A stretch of DNA of 64,000 nt from Pseudomonas fluorescens (lineage in GTDB: Bacteria; Pseudomonadota; Gammaproteobacteria; Pseudomonadales; Pseudomonadaceae), in contig NZ_CABVIR010000005.1 of NCBI RefSeq assembly GCF_902498065.1, forward strand, positions 186,001-250,000, given 5' to 3'. The translations under genes and the position numbers were made by a program. The notes beneath the pieces are model-generated. The model saw only the letters and a list, made by a program, of their open reading frames with translations, ran no database searches and had not been told where the DNA came from. This document shows, in pieces, positions 17,695-26,528 of the stretch (positions are counted from its first letter, which is position 1; every line of letters begins with the position of its first letter).

Positions 17695-18778
17695 CTAGCC
17701 ATGCACGCGGGCGAAGTCCTGTATGAAATCGGTCAATGCCTCTACCGCCGGCAGCGTGACCGCGCTGTAGATGCAGGCCCTGACGCCACCAACCGAGGCA
17801 TGGCCCCTGAGGCCTCTGAATCCGGACTGATCGGCCAGGCACAAGAAGTCCTTTTCAACCGCGGTATCGGCGAGCACGAACGGCACGTTGTTGATCGGGC
17901 GAAACGACGCTTGCACACTGTTGCGATAGAACCCGTCGCTGTCGTCAATCGTGCGATACAGCAGCTCGGCCTTGGCCTGGTTGGTCTGGTGGATCTTCTC
18001 GATACCACCGCAGCGTTGAATCCACTTGAATGTCAAACCGGTGAGGCACCAGAGGAAGGTTGCCGGCGTATTGAGCATCGATTCCGCGTTGGCGATGTGC
18101 GCGTAATTGAGAATGTCGGGGGTGACCTCCAGTGCGGCATCGAGTAGCGCGGCGTCAATGATCACGATGGTAAGGCCCGCCGGCCCCATGTTCTTTTGCG
18201 CGGCGGCATAGATAAGGCCGTGTTTGGCAACATCAATGGGTTTGGAGAGCAGGCTTGAACAGGCGTCGCAGACCAGAGGAACCGACACGCATGGCGCGCC
18301 GGCGAATTGCACGCCGTGCACCGTTTCGTTCTCCGTGTAGTGCAGATAGGCTGCGTTCGGGTTGAGGTTCCAGTTCGTCACGGCGGGGATGAGATCAAAG
18401 CCAGAAGCCTTGCTGCTGGCAGCGATACGAACGTCGCAGTAGCGCTGAGCAGCCTGGATGGCCTTGCCCGACCAGAGCCCGGTATGCAGATAGTCCGCAG
18501 TCCCTTTTATCGCCCAACAGATTCATCGGCACTTGGGCAAACTACAGCGAGGCGCCGCCTTGCACGAACAGCACTTTGTACTGGCTGGGCACCTGCAGAA
18601 TCGCCCGCAGGTCTTGTTCGGCCTGATAGGCAAGTTCCATGAACACCTCTGAGCGATGGCTGATTTCCATCACTGACATGCCGGTACCAGCGAAGTCGAA
18701 AAACTCTTCGTGCGCTTGCCGAAGCACTTCAAGCGGCAGCGCGGTTGGCCCTGCGCTGAAGTTGTGTGACCTTGCCAT
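17695..18778 (-). pseudogene. Broken phosphoserine aminotransferase (serC) copy
   Basis: The N-terminal part (from MARSHNFSAGPTALP to FVQGGAS, 18542–18778) and the C-terminal part (NWNLNPNAAYLHYTENET onwards, ending at 17695) are both recognisable SerC. The intervening codons also match but are hit twice: the Gln codon after GGASL is TAG (complement of 18539–18541), and an extra A in GATAAAAGGGACT shifts the frame about 12 codons later. Without these the enzyme would be full length with its PLP-lysine region. Probably an accessory serC paralogue rather than the housekeeping copy. Confidence 0.88.
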
Positions 18779-18868
18779 ACCTTAATCCAGCCCTGCTCAA
18801 AGTTGCCCACCAAGCGATAGATCGCCGAGCACAAAGGCAATAGCGATGGACAGAGCCTACGGATAGAC

Positions 18869-18888
18869 TGGCCTGCCTTTGCAGGCCA
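18869..18888. promoter_or_regulatory. Perfect inverted repeat upstream of MocR gene
   Basis: TGGCCTGC–CTTT–GCAGGCCA, 24 nt before the regulator ATG in the divergent spacer between serC' and the MocR gene. Candidate operator or leader hairpin. Confidence 0.4.
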
Positions 18889-18912
18889 ATTTATTCACAT
18901 AGGGCAGACCGC

Positions 18913-20412
18913 ATGGCGAAAACCTTCGAGCTCGAAACGCTGAAGATGCGACTCAACGACGCCGAGTTTCAGCTGCTGGATCTGCACCAGCGGATTCAGC
19001 GTGCCCTGCGTGCACTGATCCTCGACGGTGCCCTTGACTCTGGCCTGAAGCTGCCGGCAACCCGGGTCCTGGCCAAGACGCTCGGCGTTGCCCGCGACAC
19101 GGTCGAGAACGCCTACGTGCAATTGCACCGTGATGGCTTCATCGTGCGGCGCGAGGGCTCGGGCAGCTATGTATCCGAGTCGGTTGGCACCGAATTGCGC
19201 GGGGCTGCGCGCCGGCGCATGAAATTGCTAGACACCAAACACAGCGAGGCGGCGCCAGGACCGGGCTTGAGCCGGCGCGGTCGGATGATTTTCGACAGTG
19301 GTGGAGTTACCGATCAACAGGTAATCAAGGCCTTTGCCACAGGTCTGCCGGAAACCCGCACCTTCCCCACCGATGTCTGGGAACGCCTGCAACGCCAAGT
19401 CTTGAAGGACTACCGGGGCAATGTCCTGCTGCACGGAGACCCGCAAGGCGCCGAGCCTCTGCGCAAGGCGATTGCCACCTACTTGAACCTCGAACGCGGT
19501 GCCAAATGCTCCCCCGACCAGATCATGGTGTTGAGCAGCACTCGCCAGGCCCTTTTTCTGTGTGCGCAGTTGTTGGTGGATGTCGGCAAACCAATCCTGC
19601 TGGAAAACCCGGGTTACTATGGCGCCAAGAAGGCCTTTGAAACCGCCGAGACCAAGGTCGTGCCCATTGACGTCGATGCCCTGGGCATACGCACGGACCT
19701 GCTGTACGCCGACCGTAGCGGCGCCAATTGCGTCTATATCACGCCGTCTCATCAATACCCCACCGGCGCGACCTTGCCGCTGGAGCGTCGTCTTGAGCTG
19801 ATCAACTGGGCAGCGGAGAGGGGCAAGTGGGTCATCGAAGATGACTACGACAGCGAGTTTCACTACGACGGGCAGCCGACTGCCTGCGTACAGGGCCTGG
19901 ACAAGTACCAGCGTACGCTCTACATCGGCACCTTCAGCAAGACCCTCTACCCTGGGTTGCGAATGGGCTACATAGTACTGCCCCACGAGTTGATCAAAGC
20001 CTTCACCTACGCGCGCAGCATCATGGACGGCCACACGCCACAAATCCTGCAACTGACCCTGGCGCGCTTTATGGAGGACGGCCATTACAACGCCCATGTC
20101 CGGGCCATGCGCAAACTGTATGCCGGGCGCCGTTCCATCATGCTCGACGCGATCGGCAAGCACTTGGACGGCATCGTTACCGCCTTGCGCCCTCCCGGCG
20201 GGCTACAAATTCCCTGCCTGCTGCACGATGGCTGGTCGGAGGAAAAGACCATCCGCCAAGCTGCCAGAGCGGGCGTGCAACTGCCCGGCCTCAGTCGGCT
20301 GTACGCCGGCGAGGAGAAGAAACAAGGTTGGCTATTGGGGTATTCGTCCTTGACCGCCTATGAAATCGAAGCAGCCATGCTGCGCCTGGCCAAAGCGCTG
20401 AGCAAGAAATAG
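18913..20412 (+). CDS. MocR/PdxR-type GntR regulator with aminotransferase domain
   Basis: A 499-residue fusion: a GntR winged-helix N-terminus (about residues 22–90, GLKLPATRVLAKTLGVARDTV) and a fold-type I aminotransferase-like domain with IEDDYDSEF and the PLP Lys in IGTFSKTLYPGLRMGY. MocR proteins sense PLP or PLP–amine adducts and usually act on the adjacent divergent gene. The divergent gene here is the inactivated serC copy, so the original target may be lost. The first part has mixed codon use but the frame is intact. Confidence 0.92.
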   Translation: MAKTFELETLKMRLNDAEFQLLDLHQRIQRALRALILDGALDSGLKLPATRVLAKTLGVARDTVENAYVQLHRDGFIVRREGSGSYVSESVGTELRGAARRRMKLLDTKHSEAAPGPGLSRRGRMIFDSGGVTDQQVIKAFATGLPETRTFPTDVWERLQRQVLKDYRGNVLLHGDPQGAEPLRKAIATYLNLERGAKCSPDQIMVLSSTRQALFLCAQLLVDVGKPILLENPGYYGAKKAFETAETKVVPIDVDALGIRTDLLYADRSGANCVYITPSHQYPTGATLPLERRLELINWAAERGKWVIEDDYDSEFHYDGQPTACVQGLDKYQRTLYIGTFSKTLYPGLRMGYIVLPHELIKAFTYARSIMDGHTPQILQLTLARFMEDGHYNAHVRAMRKLYAGRRSIMLDAIGKHLDGIVTALRPPGGLQIPCLLHDGWSEEKTIRQAARAGVQLPGLSRLYAGEEKKQGWLLGYSSLTAYEIEAAMLRLAKALSKK

Positions 20413-20580
20413 GACAACAAATGGCTGGCCGAGCTGCAGAACACCGTGTCCTTTTCTGCGCAACGCTCCAGAACAAATATGTTTCAGACGCTGTCACGTG
20501 CCTACGATGAATGCCACGCATTAACGCTTGAATAGGCATATGGGTGAGCAGCGTTTCACATTCGTGGTAATTGTTCATGG

Positions 20581-20965
20581 TTTCTGCGCTTCGCCCGCTG
20601 GAGCGAGTTAGACCTCAAACATGGCGTCTGGGAGAGATCCGACACGCGACCAGTGCTGTAAGGCATACCCTTTTCCACAAGCGCGCTCCGAAAAATGGGG
20701 TATGACACCAAAACCTAGATCTGCGGCCATGGCGTTTCGCTCGATATCCTGCAGCGAACGGATCGAGTCGGGTTTGTGGACGGACACAGGCATTGAAAGG
20801 CTGATGAGCCACAAGGAGCGCAACAACGTCCGCGCCGCTTACATCCACAAGGCCGAATTCATCGAGGAGCGCAGGCTGATCATGAACTGGTGGAGCCGGC
20901 ACCTTAAGGCTAATCAGCAGAAGCATGTCAGCCCACGCGAATTTGCCAATCAGAAAAATCGACGT
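20581..20965 (+). pseudogene. P4-type tyrosine integrase remnant
   Basis: Two segments in different frames match phage P4-like integrases. The first (20581–20640) reads LRFARWSELDLKHGVWE, the start of the catalytic domain with the first Arg region. The second (about 20729–20965) reads FRSI…SGLW…IERLMSHKERNNVRAAY, with the late His and the Tyr nucleophile, and the WWSRHL tail. Everything between is deleted, and the HGFR motif is degraded to MAFR, so it is dead. It marks a former integrative element. Confidence 0.82.
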
Positions 20966-21482
20966 GGCTTACGTTCGGAGCAAGCAGGTGGGCACAGTAA
21001 GCCCTGCAGCCGCCACGCGAGTTCACTCACCGGCCAAAGCGAGTTTTCAATGTATTTAGTAAATTCGGAGCGACCCAGTAGAAAACCCGAAAGGTCATCA
21101 CGGACGCGTATAGAAAGAAATATTTAATAGTTTTTTGTCGCTTAAACCTCCTGTTTTTCAGAAGACGTCACTGAATGTGCTGTAACGATCGCTACCGAAC
21201 GATTTCCACGCTACACACGGTAGTTCGATATAACCAAATAAACCGCCAGTAGCATTTAATACGCGAAAACTACTACCAAAGTAGTAGTTTATTGAAATTC
21301 AATACCAACGCATTAGCTAGCTAAGCAATTAATATTACTCGTTGCCAGTGATAAATCAGGTTGAAAATTCAGAAAAGCACTATCTAGTTGTAAAAATATA
21401 TGTCACATTTTTCCTACATTTCGGCAAATATCATGTGCTCTCATCAAATGATGCTTTTGGCTTTTTGCAAGTGAGGGAAGTT
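20966..21482. other. Non-coding AT-rich spacer before cheV
   Basis: About 500 nt with no credible gene; base composition becomes clearly AT-richer from about 21.0 kb. Contains a perfect hairpin at 21267–21290 (listed separately) and an imperfect repeat pair GCTACCGAACGAT/ACGGTAGTTCGAT (around 21190–21232). Confidence 0.6.
21267..21290. promoter_or_regulatory. Perfect 10-bp inverted repeat
   Basis: AAACTACTAC–CAAA–GTAGTAGTTT, about 190 nt before the cheV start. Ending in TTT it could be a weak terminator from the left, or a protein-binding site controlling the signalling block. Confidence 0.4.
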
Positions 21483-22415
21483 ATGGCTGGTGTTATGGCG
21501 TCAATTAACAGTCGCACACAGCTAGTAGGCCAGAATCGACTGGAACTCCTACTTTTTAGATTTAATACGAATCAATTGTATGGAATTAACGTCTTCAAGG
21601 TCCGAGAGGTTATACGCTGCCCTTCCTTATCTATACTACCAAAGTCTAATCCCAATATTTGTGGCGTGGCGAATATAAGAGGTATTTCAATCCCCATACT
21701 CGATCTGGCGATGGCCACTGGATTGCCAGGTGTTGAAGATCAGGCATCGGCCTTCGTGATAATTACTGAGTACAACACTCGAACGCAGGGATTTTTGGTC
21801 TACGCGGTTGAACATATTGTTAATTTAAATTGGGAGGACATCCATCCGCCTCCTAAAGGAAGTGGTGAAGACAACTATTTAACAGCTGTCACGCGTCTGG
21901 GCGATCAGTTGGTTGAAATCATTGATGTCGAAAAAGTATTGGCTCAGATATCCCCCACTTCAGAGGAGATATCAGAGGGGGTTGTGGGTGCCGACGTAAC
22001 TCATCTGGCACGGAAGCTGCGGGTGCTCACGGTAGATGACTCAGTGGTGGCCCGCAAGCAAGTAACCCGTTGCCTGGAAACCGTTGGGGTTGAGGTCGTC
22101 GCATTGAATGATGGTCGACAGGCTCTGAACTACCTACGGTCAATGCTGGATGAAGGACGCAAACCGGAGGAAGAGTTTCTTATGATGATCTCGGACATCG
22201 AGATGCCTGAGATGGACGGCTACACGTTGACTGCGGAAATCCGTAACGACCCACGAATGTCAGATTTGCACATTGTGCTGCACACCTCACTGTCCGGTAG
22301 CTTCAACCAGTCGATGGTCAAGAAAGTAGGCGCTAGTGATTTTCTCGCTAAATTCCGGCCCGACGATTTAGCCGGGAGAGTCGTCGCTCGCATTAGGGCA
22401 ACGACCACCCAGTAA
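21483..22415 (+). CDS. cheV: Chemotaxis coupling protein CheV (CheW–receiver)
   Basis: A 310-residue fusion of a CheW-like domain (about 1–165; RTQLVGQNRLELLLFRF, YGINVFKVREV, GVANIRG) and a response-regulator receiver (about 180–305; TVDDS acidic pair, phosphoacceptor Asp in MMISDIEMPEMDGY, Lys in DFLAKF). CheV couples chemoreceptors to CheA and adapts signalling through phosphorylation. The start at 21483 is chosen because AGGGAAG lies just before it and homology begins there; 47 in-frame codons upstream are low-complexity and unrelated. It heads a run of five plus-strand signalling genes. Confidence 0.94.
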   Translation: MAGVMASINSRTQLVGQNRLELLLFRFNTNQLYGINVFKVREVIRCPSLSILPKSNPNICGVANIRGISIPILDLAMATGLPGVEDQASAFVIITEYNTRTQGFLVYAVEHIVNLNWEDIHPPPKGSGEDNYLTAVTRLGDQLVEIIDVEKVLAQISPTSEEISEGVVGADVTHLARKLRVLTVDDSVVARKQVTRCLETVGVEVVALNDGRQALNYLRSMLDEGRKPEEEFLMMISDIEMPEMDGYTLTAEIRNDPRMSDLHIVLHTSLSGSFNQSMVKKVGASDFLAKFRPDDLAGRVVARIRATTTQ

Positions 22416-22492
22416 GTTTTTAACAGATCAAGACTAAAGCCAAGGAGGTTTTAAGGGACAAAAGGACTCAGAAAATACCGAGAGGTAGGTAC

Positions 22493-23653
22493 ATGTTGAA
22501 ATCGTGCAAGAACAGCGACGTTTGCAAAGATTTTTTCAACAGCGAGCGGTGTCAATCCGGCCCAGACAGCCCCTACTGGAAAGAAGCACAGCTCATAGAT
22601 ACCAGGAACGATACTGAGTTGGCAGATATATCTAAAATAGCGAATTCAACTTCTCAAAAAACAAAAAAAACTATTGTTGTCGACGCCATGTCTAGCTCTG
22701 TCACTCTGGAAGAAGAGCTAATAGCTGCAAAAAAACTCTATATGCAATCAAAATCAGCCGTCGTTGAAATGTTCAATCAAGCGAGGATGGGGCGTGCAAT
22801 CGCTGTAGAACAGGCAGATGAGCTGGTCGATAACATACGCGGCTCGATTGCTCGCCACCCCAGCGCTTTTATTAGTTTGGTTCGACTCAAAGGTGCGGAT
22901 GAATACACTTACATGCATTCAGTAGCGGTGTGTGCCTTGATGATTGCTATTGCTCACCAATTGGATTTTTCTGCAGAACTAATCCACCAGGCCGGCCTCG
23001 CGGGGTTGCTACACGACGTAGGTAAAATGGCGATTCCCGGGGCCATTCTCAACAAACCCGGTAAATTGACAGAGGAAGAGTTTGACGTCATTCGCCAGCA
23101 CCCTCAAATGGGCGCGCGCATGTTGCGAGCGTTGGTACCGGTTTGCGAGATGGTTGTGGACGTGTGCCTGCACCATCACGAAAAGATTGATGGTTCCGGC
23201 TATCCAGATCGGTTGGCTGGTGAGCAAATCAGCCTTTTCTCTCGTATGGCAGCCATTTGCGACGTCTACGATGCCGTCACCTCGGATCGTCCATACAACG
23301 AAGCCTGGGGTCCGGCAATCGCCATTCAAAAAATGTCGGAATGGAAACGACACTTCGACAGTTCGGTCTTTCAGGCATTTGTCAAATCAGTCGGGATATA
23401 CCCGGTGGGCTCTATTGTTCGCCTAAGCAGTGGAGATATCGGAGTAGTCGTGGAGCAAAGCCCCAATTCTTTGTTAACTCCAAAAGTTAAAATCTTCTAC
23501 TCCCCTGCTTCAAATACCTATATCACCCCTACTTTAATTGATATCGGCGAATCTGCACAGAGCGAGAAAATCATTGAGCGGGTCTTGGCGCAACAATACG
23601 GGTTTAAAAACACAGAAACACTTTGGCACGGTTCGCCCGCACAAACAAAATAA
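22493..23653 (+). CDS. HD-GYP c-di-GMP phosphodiesterase
   Basis: 386 residues. The N-terminus has a short Cys-rich stretch (SCKNSDVCKDFFNSERC) and a DSPYWKEAQLID segment recalling the DUF3391 region of Pseudomonas HD-GYP proteins. The catalytic domain has LLHDVGKMAIP (HD, about residues 173–174) and HHHEKIDGSGYPDRL (about 227–240), so metal ligands and GYP are intact. It should hydrolyse c-di-GMP to GMP in the cytoplasm. GAGGTAG precedes the ATG. It lies 77 nt after cheV and before a chemoreceptor. The four N-terminal cysteines are unusual and could bind metal (inference). Confidence 0.92.
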   Translation: MLKSCKNSDVCKDFFNSERCQSGPDSPYWKEAQLIDTRNDTELADISKIANSTSQKTKKTIVVDAMSSSVTLEEELIAAKKLYMQSKSAVVEMFNQARMGRAIAVEQADELVDNIRGSIARHPSAFISLVRLKGADEYTYMHSVAVCALMIAIAHQLDFSAELIHQAGLAGLLHDVGKMAIPGAILNKPGKLTEEEFDVIRQHPQMGARMLRALVPVCEMVVDVCLHHHEKIDGSGYPDRLAGEQISLFSRMAAICDVYDAVTSDRPYNEAWGPAIAIQKMSEWKRHFDSSVFQAFVKSVGIYPVGSIVRLSSGDIGVVVEQSPNSLLTPKVKIFYSPASNTYITPTLIDIGESAQSEKIIERVLAQQYGFKNTETLWHGSPAQTK

Positions 23654-23815
23654 CAAATAAATAGCTGTACCGGCTTAGTCTTGTTCGAGCTGTATTTTAA
23701 CGAACAAAACCACGAAAGCAGCAAACAACTTAGCCTTTAGTCGCCTCGTCGTGCAAGAACATAAAATGCTGCCGTCTTTAACGATGGTATAAGATATAGT
23801 GGGCAGGGGGATATT

Positions 23816-25978
23816 ATGAAATTCAAGTCTTTGCAGACACGCATTTGTGTCACTGCAGGTATATGCTTATTTGTTTCTTCGACCAGTCTGGTCATTTACG
23901 GGGTATTTAACTCTCGAGCAAATGAGCAGTATGTCTCGACAGAAGTCACAACACTTGTTGAAAAATCAACGATCCGTGAGATCCAGAACCTGGCTGAGTC
24001 TCGAGCAAATGCCATTCAAACAAAACTGCAGAATGCGCTTGATGCAGCTCGCACCATGGCCACAGCATTTGCAGCCAGCAAGACCTCTCAAAGCCCCTTA
24101 GCACTAGGTCGGGAACAGGTTAATACGGTATTACTCAGCGTTCTTAAAGACAACCCAGAATTCAATGGCACCTATTCATGCTGGGAGCCCGAGGCGTTGG
24201 ATGGACAAGATATGGCGTTCCGTAACACCTCAGATGGTAGCAACCCGTTAAATGGACGCTTCACCCCTTATTGGACGCGTAGCGCTGACGGCCATGTCGC
24301 AGTACAGCCGCTAGTGGAGTATGACTCTACGGATCGTCATCCCAATGGGGTGCTTAAAGGTGGCTGGTACAGCGGCCCGCGTTCAACATTGAAAGAAAGC
24401 GTGCTCGATCCTATCCCGTATGTAGTGCAAGGGAAAAATGTCTGGTTGACAACTTTGTCGGTTCCGATCGTTGCTAATGGCAAATTTTACGGAGTGGTAG
24501 GCGCTGACTTCGATATTTCCTTCATTCAGAAACTCAGCGAGCAAATGTCTGCGGATCTCTATGGTGGCAAGGGCTCGGTAACCATTATGAGTAACCAGGG
24601 ATTGGTAGTGGCTGACAGTGGTCGCATCGACCTGATCGGTCAGCCGATCAAGAATTTGCTGCCCGAAACTTGGGACAAAGTACTCAGTGACATACAGGGC
24701 GCACGCGGCAATAGCCTACTCAATCCCCAAACGCAAAACATTGAAGTGCTCATGCCGATTCAGCTTGGGCGTACTGGAAAACCTTGGGCTGTGTTGATTC
24801 GACTGCCCAAGGCGGTGGTCATGAGCCAAGCAATTACTCTAGAGCACGAATTGCAGGCGCGCAGCGTCAGCAACAGCACCTGGCAAGTGTCAGTGGGGCT
24901 GGTCATTTCATTGTTGGCATTGGTAGGCCTATGGTTTGCAGCGGCAAAAATCGTCGGACCGATTCGTGAGGCAGCAGCGCTGGCAGCAAACATCAGTTTA
25001 GGGGACTTCTCCCGCCGGTTAGTACAGCAATCAGAAGATGAAGTTGGACAGCTGTCATATGCACTAAACGACATGTCAGAAAGCCTGCAACGCCAAGTAA
25101 GGGTAGCCGAACGCATTTCTGAGGGTGATCTGGATCTGGAGGTACGGCTATCTTCGCCAAACGATACACTCGGCAAGTCACTACAGAAGATGGTCAGCAA
25201 CCTCAACAATCTGATTTCCGAGGTGCAGGTCAGCGCCACCCAGATCACTGGCAGTTCGGAGCAGGTAACCGATTTGAGTCAATCGCTATCGGACGGAGCA
25301 TCGAACTCCGCCTCATCTGTCACTGAAATTAGTGCCGTCATGACTCAGATGGCCGCGCAGACTTCCGATAATGCTGCCAATGCCAAAAAAGCTGATGAGC
25401 AATCACAAGCTTCAAGAGCTGACGCAGGCGAAAGCGACAAGCTGATGAGCGAGCTTATTGCTGCCATGGCGGAAATCGACAATTCGGGAAAAGACATTAC
25501 AGCGATTATTACCACCATCGATAACATCGCCGCACAAACCAACTTATTAGCCCTCAACGCAGCGATTGAGGCGGCTAGGGCTGGCGAACTGGGGCGTGGT
25601 TTTGCGGTGGTGGCTGACGAAGTACGCAGTCTGGCAGCGAGGAGCGCTGAGGCCGCTCAACAGACAGCGGCACTGATCGCCGACTCATCCACCAAGACAC
25701 AGCGCGGCATGATCATCGCGGGCCGAACCGCAGAATCACTCAAAAGTATCGTCAGCGGAACCAGTGCGGTATCCAGCCTGGTGTCTCTCATTTACCAAGC
25801 CTCTAGCGAACAAGCCTCGGGCTTGCAACAAGCCAGTATCGGTCTTGAGCAAATCGATGAAGTTACGCAGCAAAACCAATCTAACTCGCAAGAGTGTGCG
25901 GTGGCAGCAAAGGATCTTTCTGCCCGCGCATCGTTGATGCAACGTGAACTAAGTCGTTTCAAAGTAAAAAAGGCGTAG
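23816..25978 (+). CDS. Methyl-accepting chemotaxis protein with periplasmic dCache domain
   Basis: 720 residues. TM1 about 12–32, a periplasmic sensor of about 320 residues with dCache features (YWTRSADGHVAVQPLVEYD, PIVANGKFYGVVGADFDI), TM2 about 357–380, HAMP, then a long signalling domain with the conserved tip IDNIAAQTNLLALNAAIEAARAGE. The C-terminus (FKVKKA) lacks a CheR/CheB-tethering pentapeptide. Such sensors bind amino acids, amines or organic acids. The ligand cannot be assigned by eye. Codon use is AT-richer than the catabolic genes downstream. Confidence 0.94.
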   Translation: MKFKSLQTRICVTAGICLFVSSTSLVIYGVFNSRANEQYVSTEVTTLVEKSTIREIQNLAESRANAIQTKLQNALDAARTMATAFAASKTSQSPLALGREQVNTVLLSVLKDNPEFNGTYSCWEPEALDGQDMAFRNTSDGSNPLNGRFTPYWTRSADGHVAVQPLVEYDSTDRHPNGVLKGGWYSGPRSTLKESVLDPIPYVVQGKNVWLTTLSVPIVANGKFYGVVGADFDISFIQKLSEQMSADLYGGKGSVTIMSNQGLVVADSGRIDLIGQPIKNLLPETWDKVLSDIQGARGNSLLNPQTQNIEVLMPIQLGRTGKPWAVLIRLPKAVVMSQAITLEHELQARSVSNSTWQVSVGLVISLLALVGLWFAAAKIVGPIREAAALAANISLGDFSRRLVQQSEDEVGQLSYALNDMSESLQRQVRVAERISEGDLDLEVRLSSPNDTLGKSLQKMVSNLNNLISEVQVSATQITGSSEQVTDLSQSLSDGASNSASSVTEISAVMTQMAAQTSDNAANAKKADEQSQASRADAGESDKLMSELIAAMAEIDNSGKDITAIITTIDNIAAQTNLLALNAAIEAARAGELGRGFAVVADEVRSLAARSAEAAQQTAALIADSSTKTQRGMIIAGRTAESLKSIVSGTSAVSSLVSLIYQASSEQASGLQQASIGLEQIDEVTQQNQSNSQECAVAAKDLSARASLMQRELSRFKVKKA

Positions 25979-26037
25979 CAACTTCGGAGTTCTTAGCAGA
26001 ATTCTGGGATTATCATGACTCCTTTGAAGGTTAAGCC

Positions 26038-26310
26038 ATGCAGGATCTTAATAATTTTAGAATCAGCTTCCTACATCACGAAAATATAAATTTCATTTAC
26101 GTGATTACTAGTACTTTGCACGAGGCAGACAGCTGGAAATATATAGCCGATCGACTTGGACTTTTTTATTGTAATTCAGAGGGGTACACCATGCTTTCTC
26201 ACGCCATAAAAAAAATGGTAGAAGCGAACGGTGTTACTGAAGTGACGGTAGAAATATGCGACATTCCTAGTCAAGCAGATGAGCATAAAAACATTGCCCG
26301 TCGACTCTAA
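26038..26310 (+). CDS. Small hypothetical protein, possibly DUF6555-like
   Basis: 90 residues, no signal peptide or membrane helix. The pattern IYVITSTLHEADSWKYIA, then HAIKKMVEANGVTEVTVEICD, loosely recalls the small Pseudomonas DUF6555 proteins (tentative memory-based match). GAAGG precedes the ATG. It sits between two chemoreceptor genes, is AT-rich and is followed by a terminator-like hairpin, so it ends the transcript from the upstream receptor. Confidence 0.6.
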   Translation: MQDLNNFRISFLHHENINFIYVITSTLHEADSWKYIADRLGLFYCNSEGYTMLSHAIKKMVEANGVTEVTVEICDIPSQADEHKNIARRL

Positions 26311-26357
26311 ATCGGGTCAAGTGGACGAGCTGTAGGCTTTGTCATTTTTGTGGGAGG

Positions 26358-26383
26358 GGGCACACCGCGAGGTGCGCCCTTTA
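26358..26383 (+). terminator. Probable terminator
   Basis: GGGCACACC–GCGA–GGTGCGCCC (one A·C mismatch) followed by TTTAAA, 48 nt after the small gene. Confidence 0.6.
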
Positions 26384-26528
26384 AACCAAGTCAACGTTCG
26401 AACCGACGAATATAACTGACACAAAAATGCAACATATGGACTAAACATTCTTTATTCCTATTCAGTTATTCAATCAAATACCGATAGAATTTTAAACACA
26501 ACGAAAACCGGCCTTCTAGAGGTACGTC

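Noticed and set aside
20291..20578. Minus-strand frame of 95 codons after the MocR gene
   Set aside because: It overlaps the 3' end of the MocR gene in antisense and has no supporting features.
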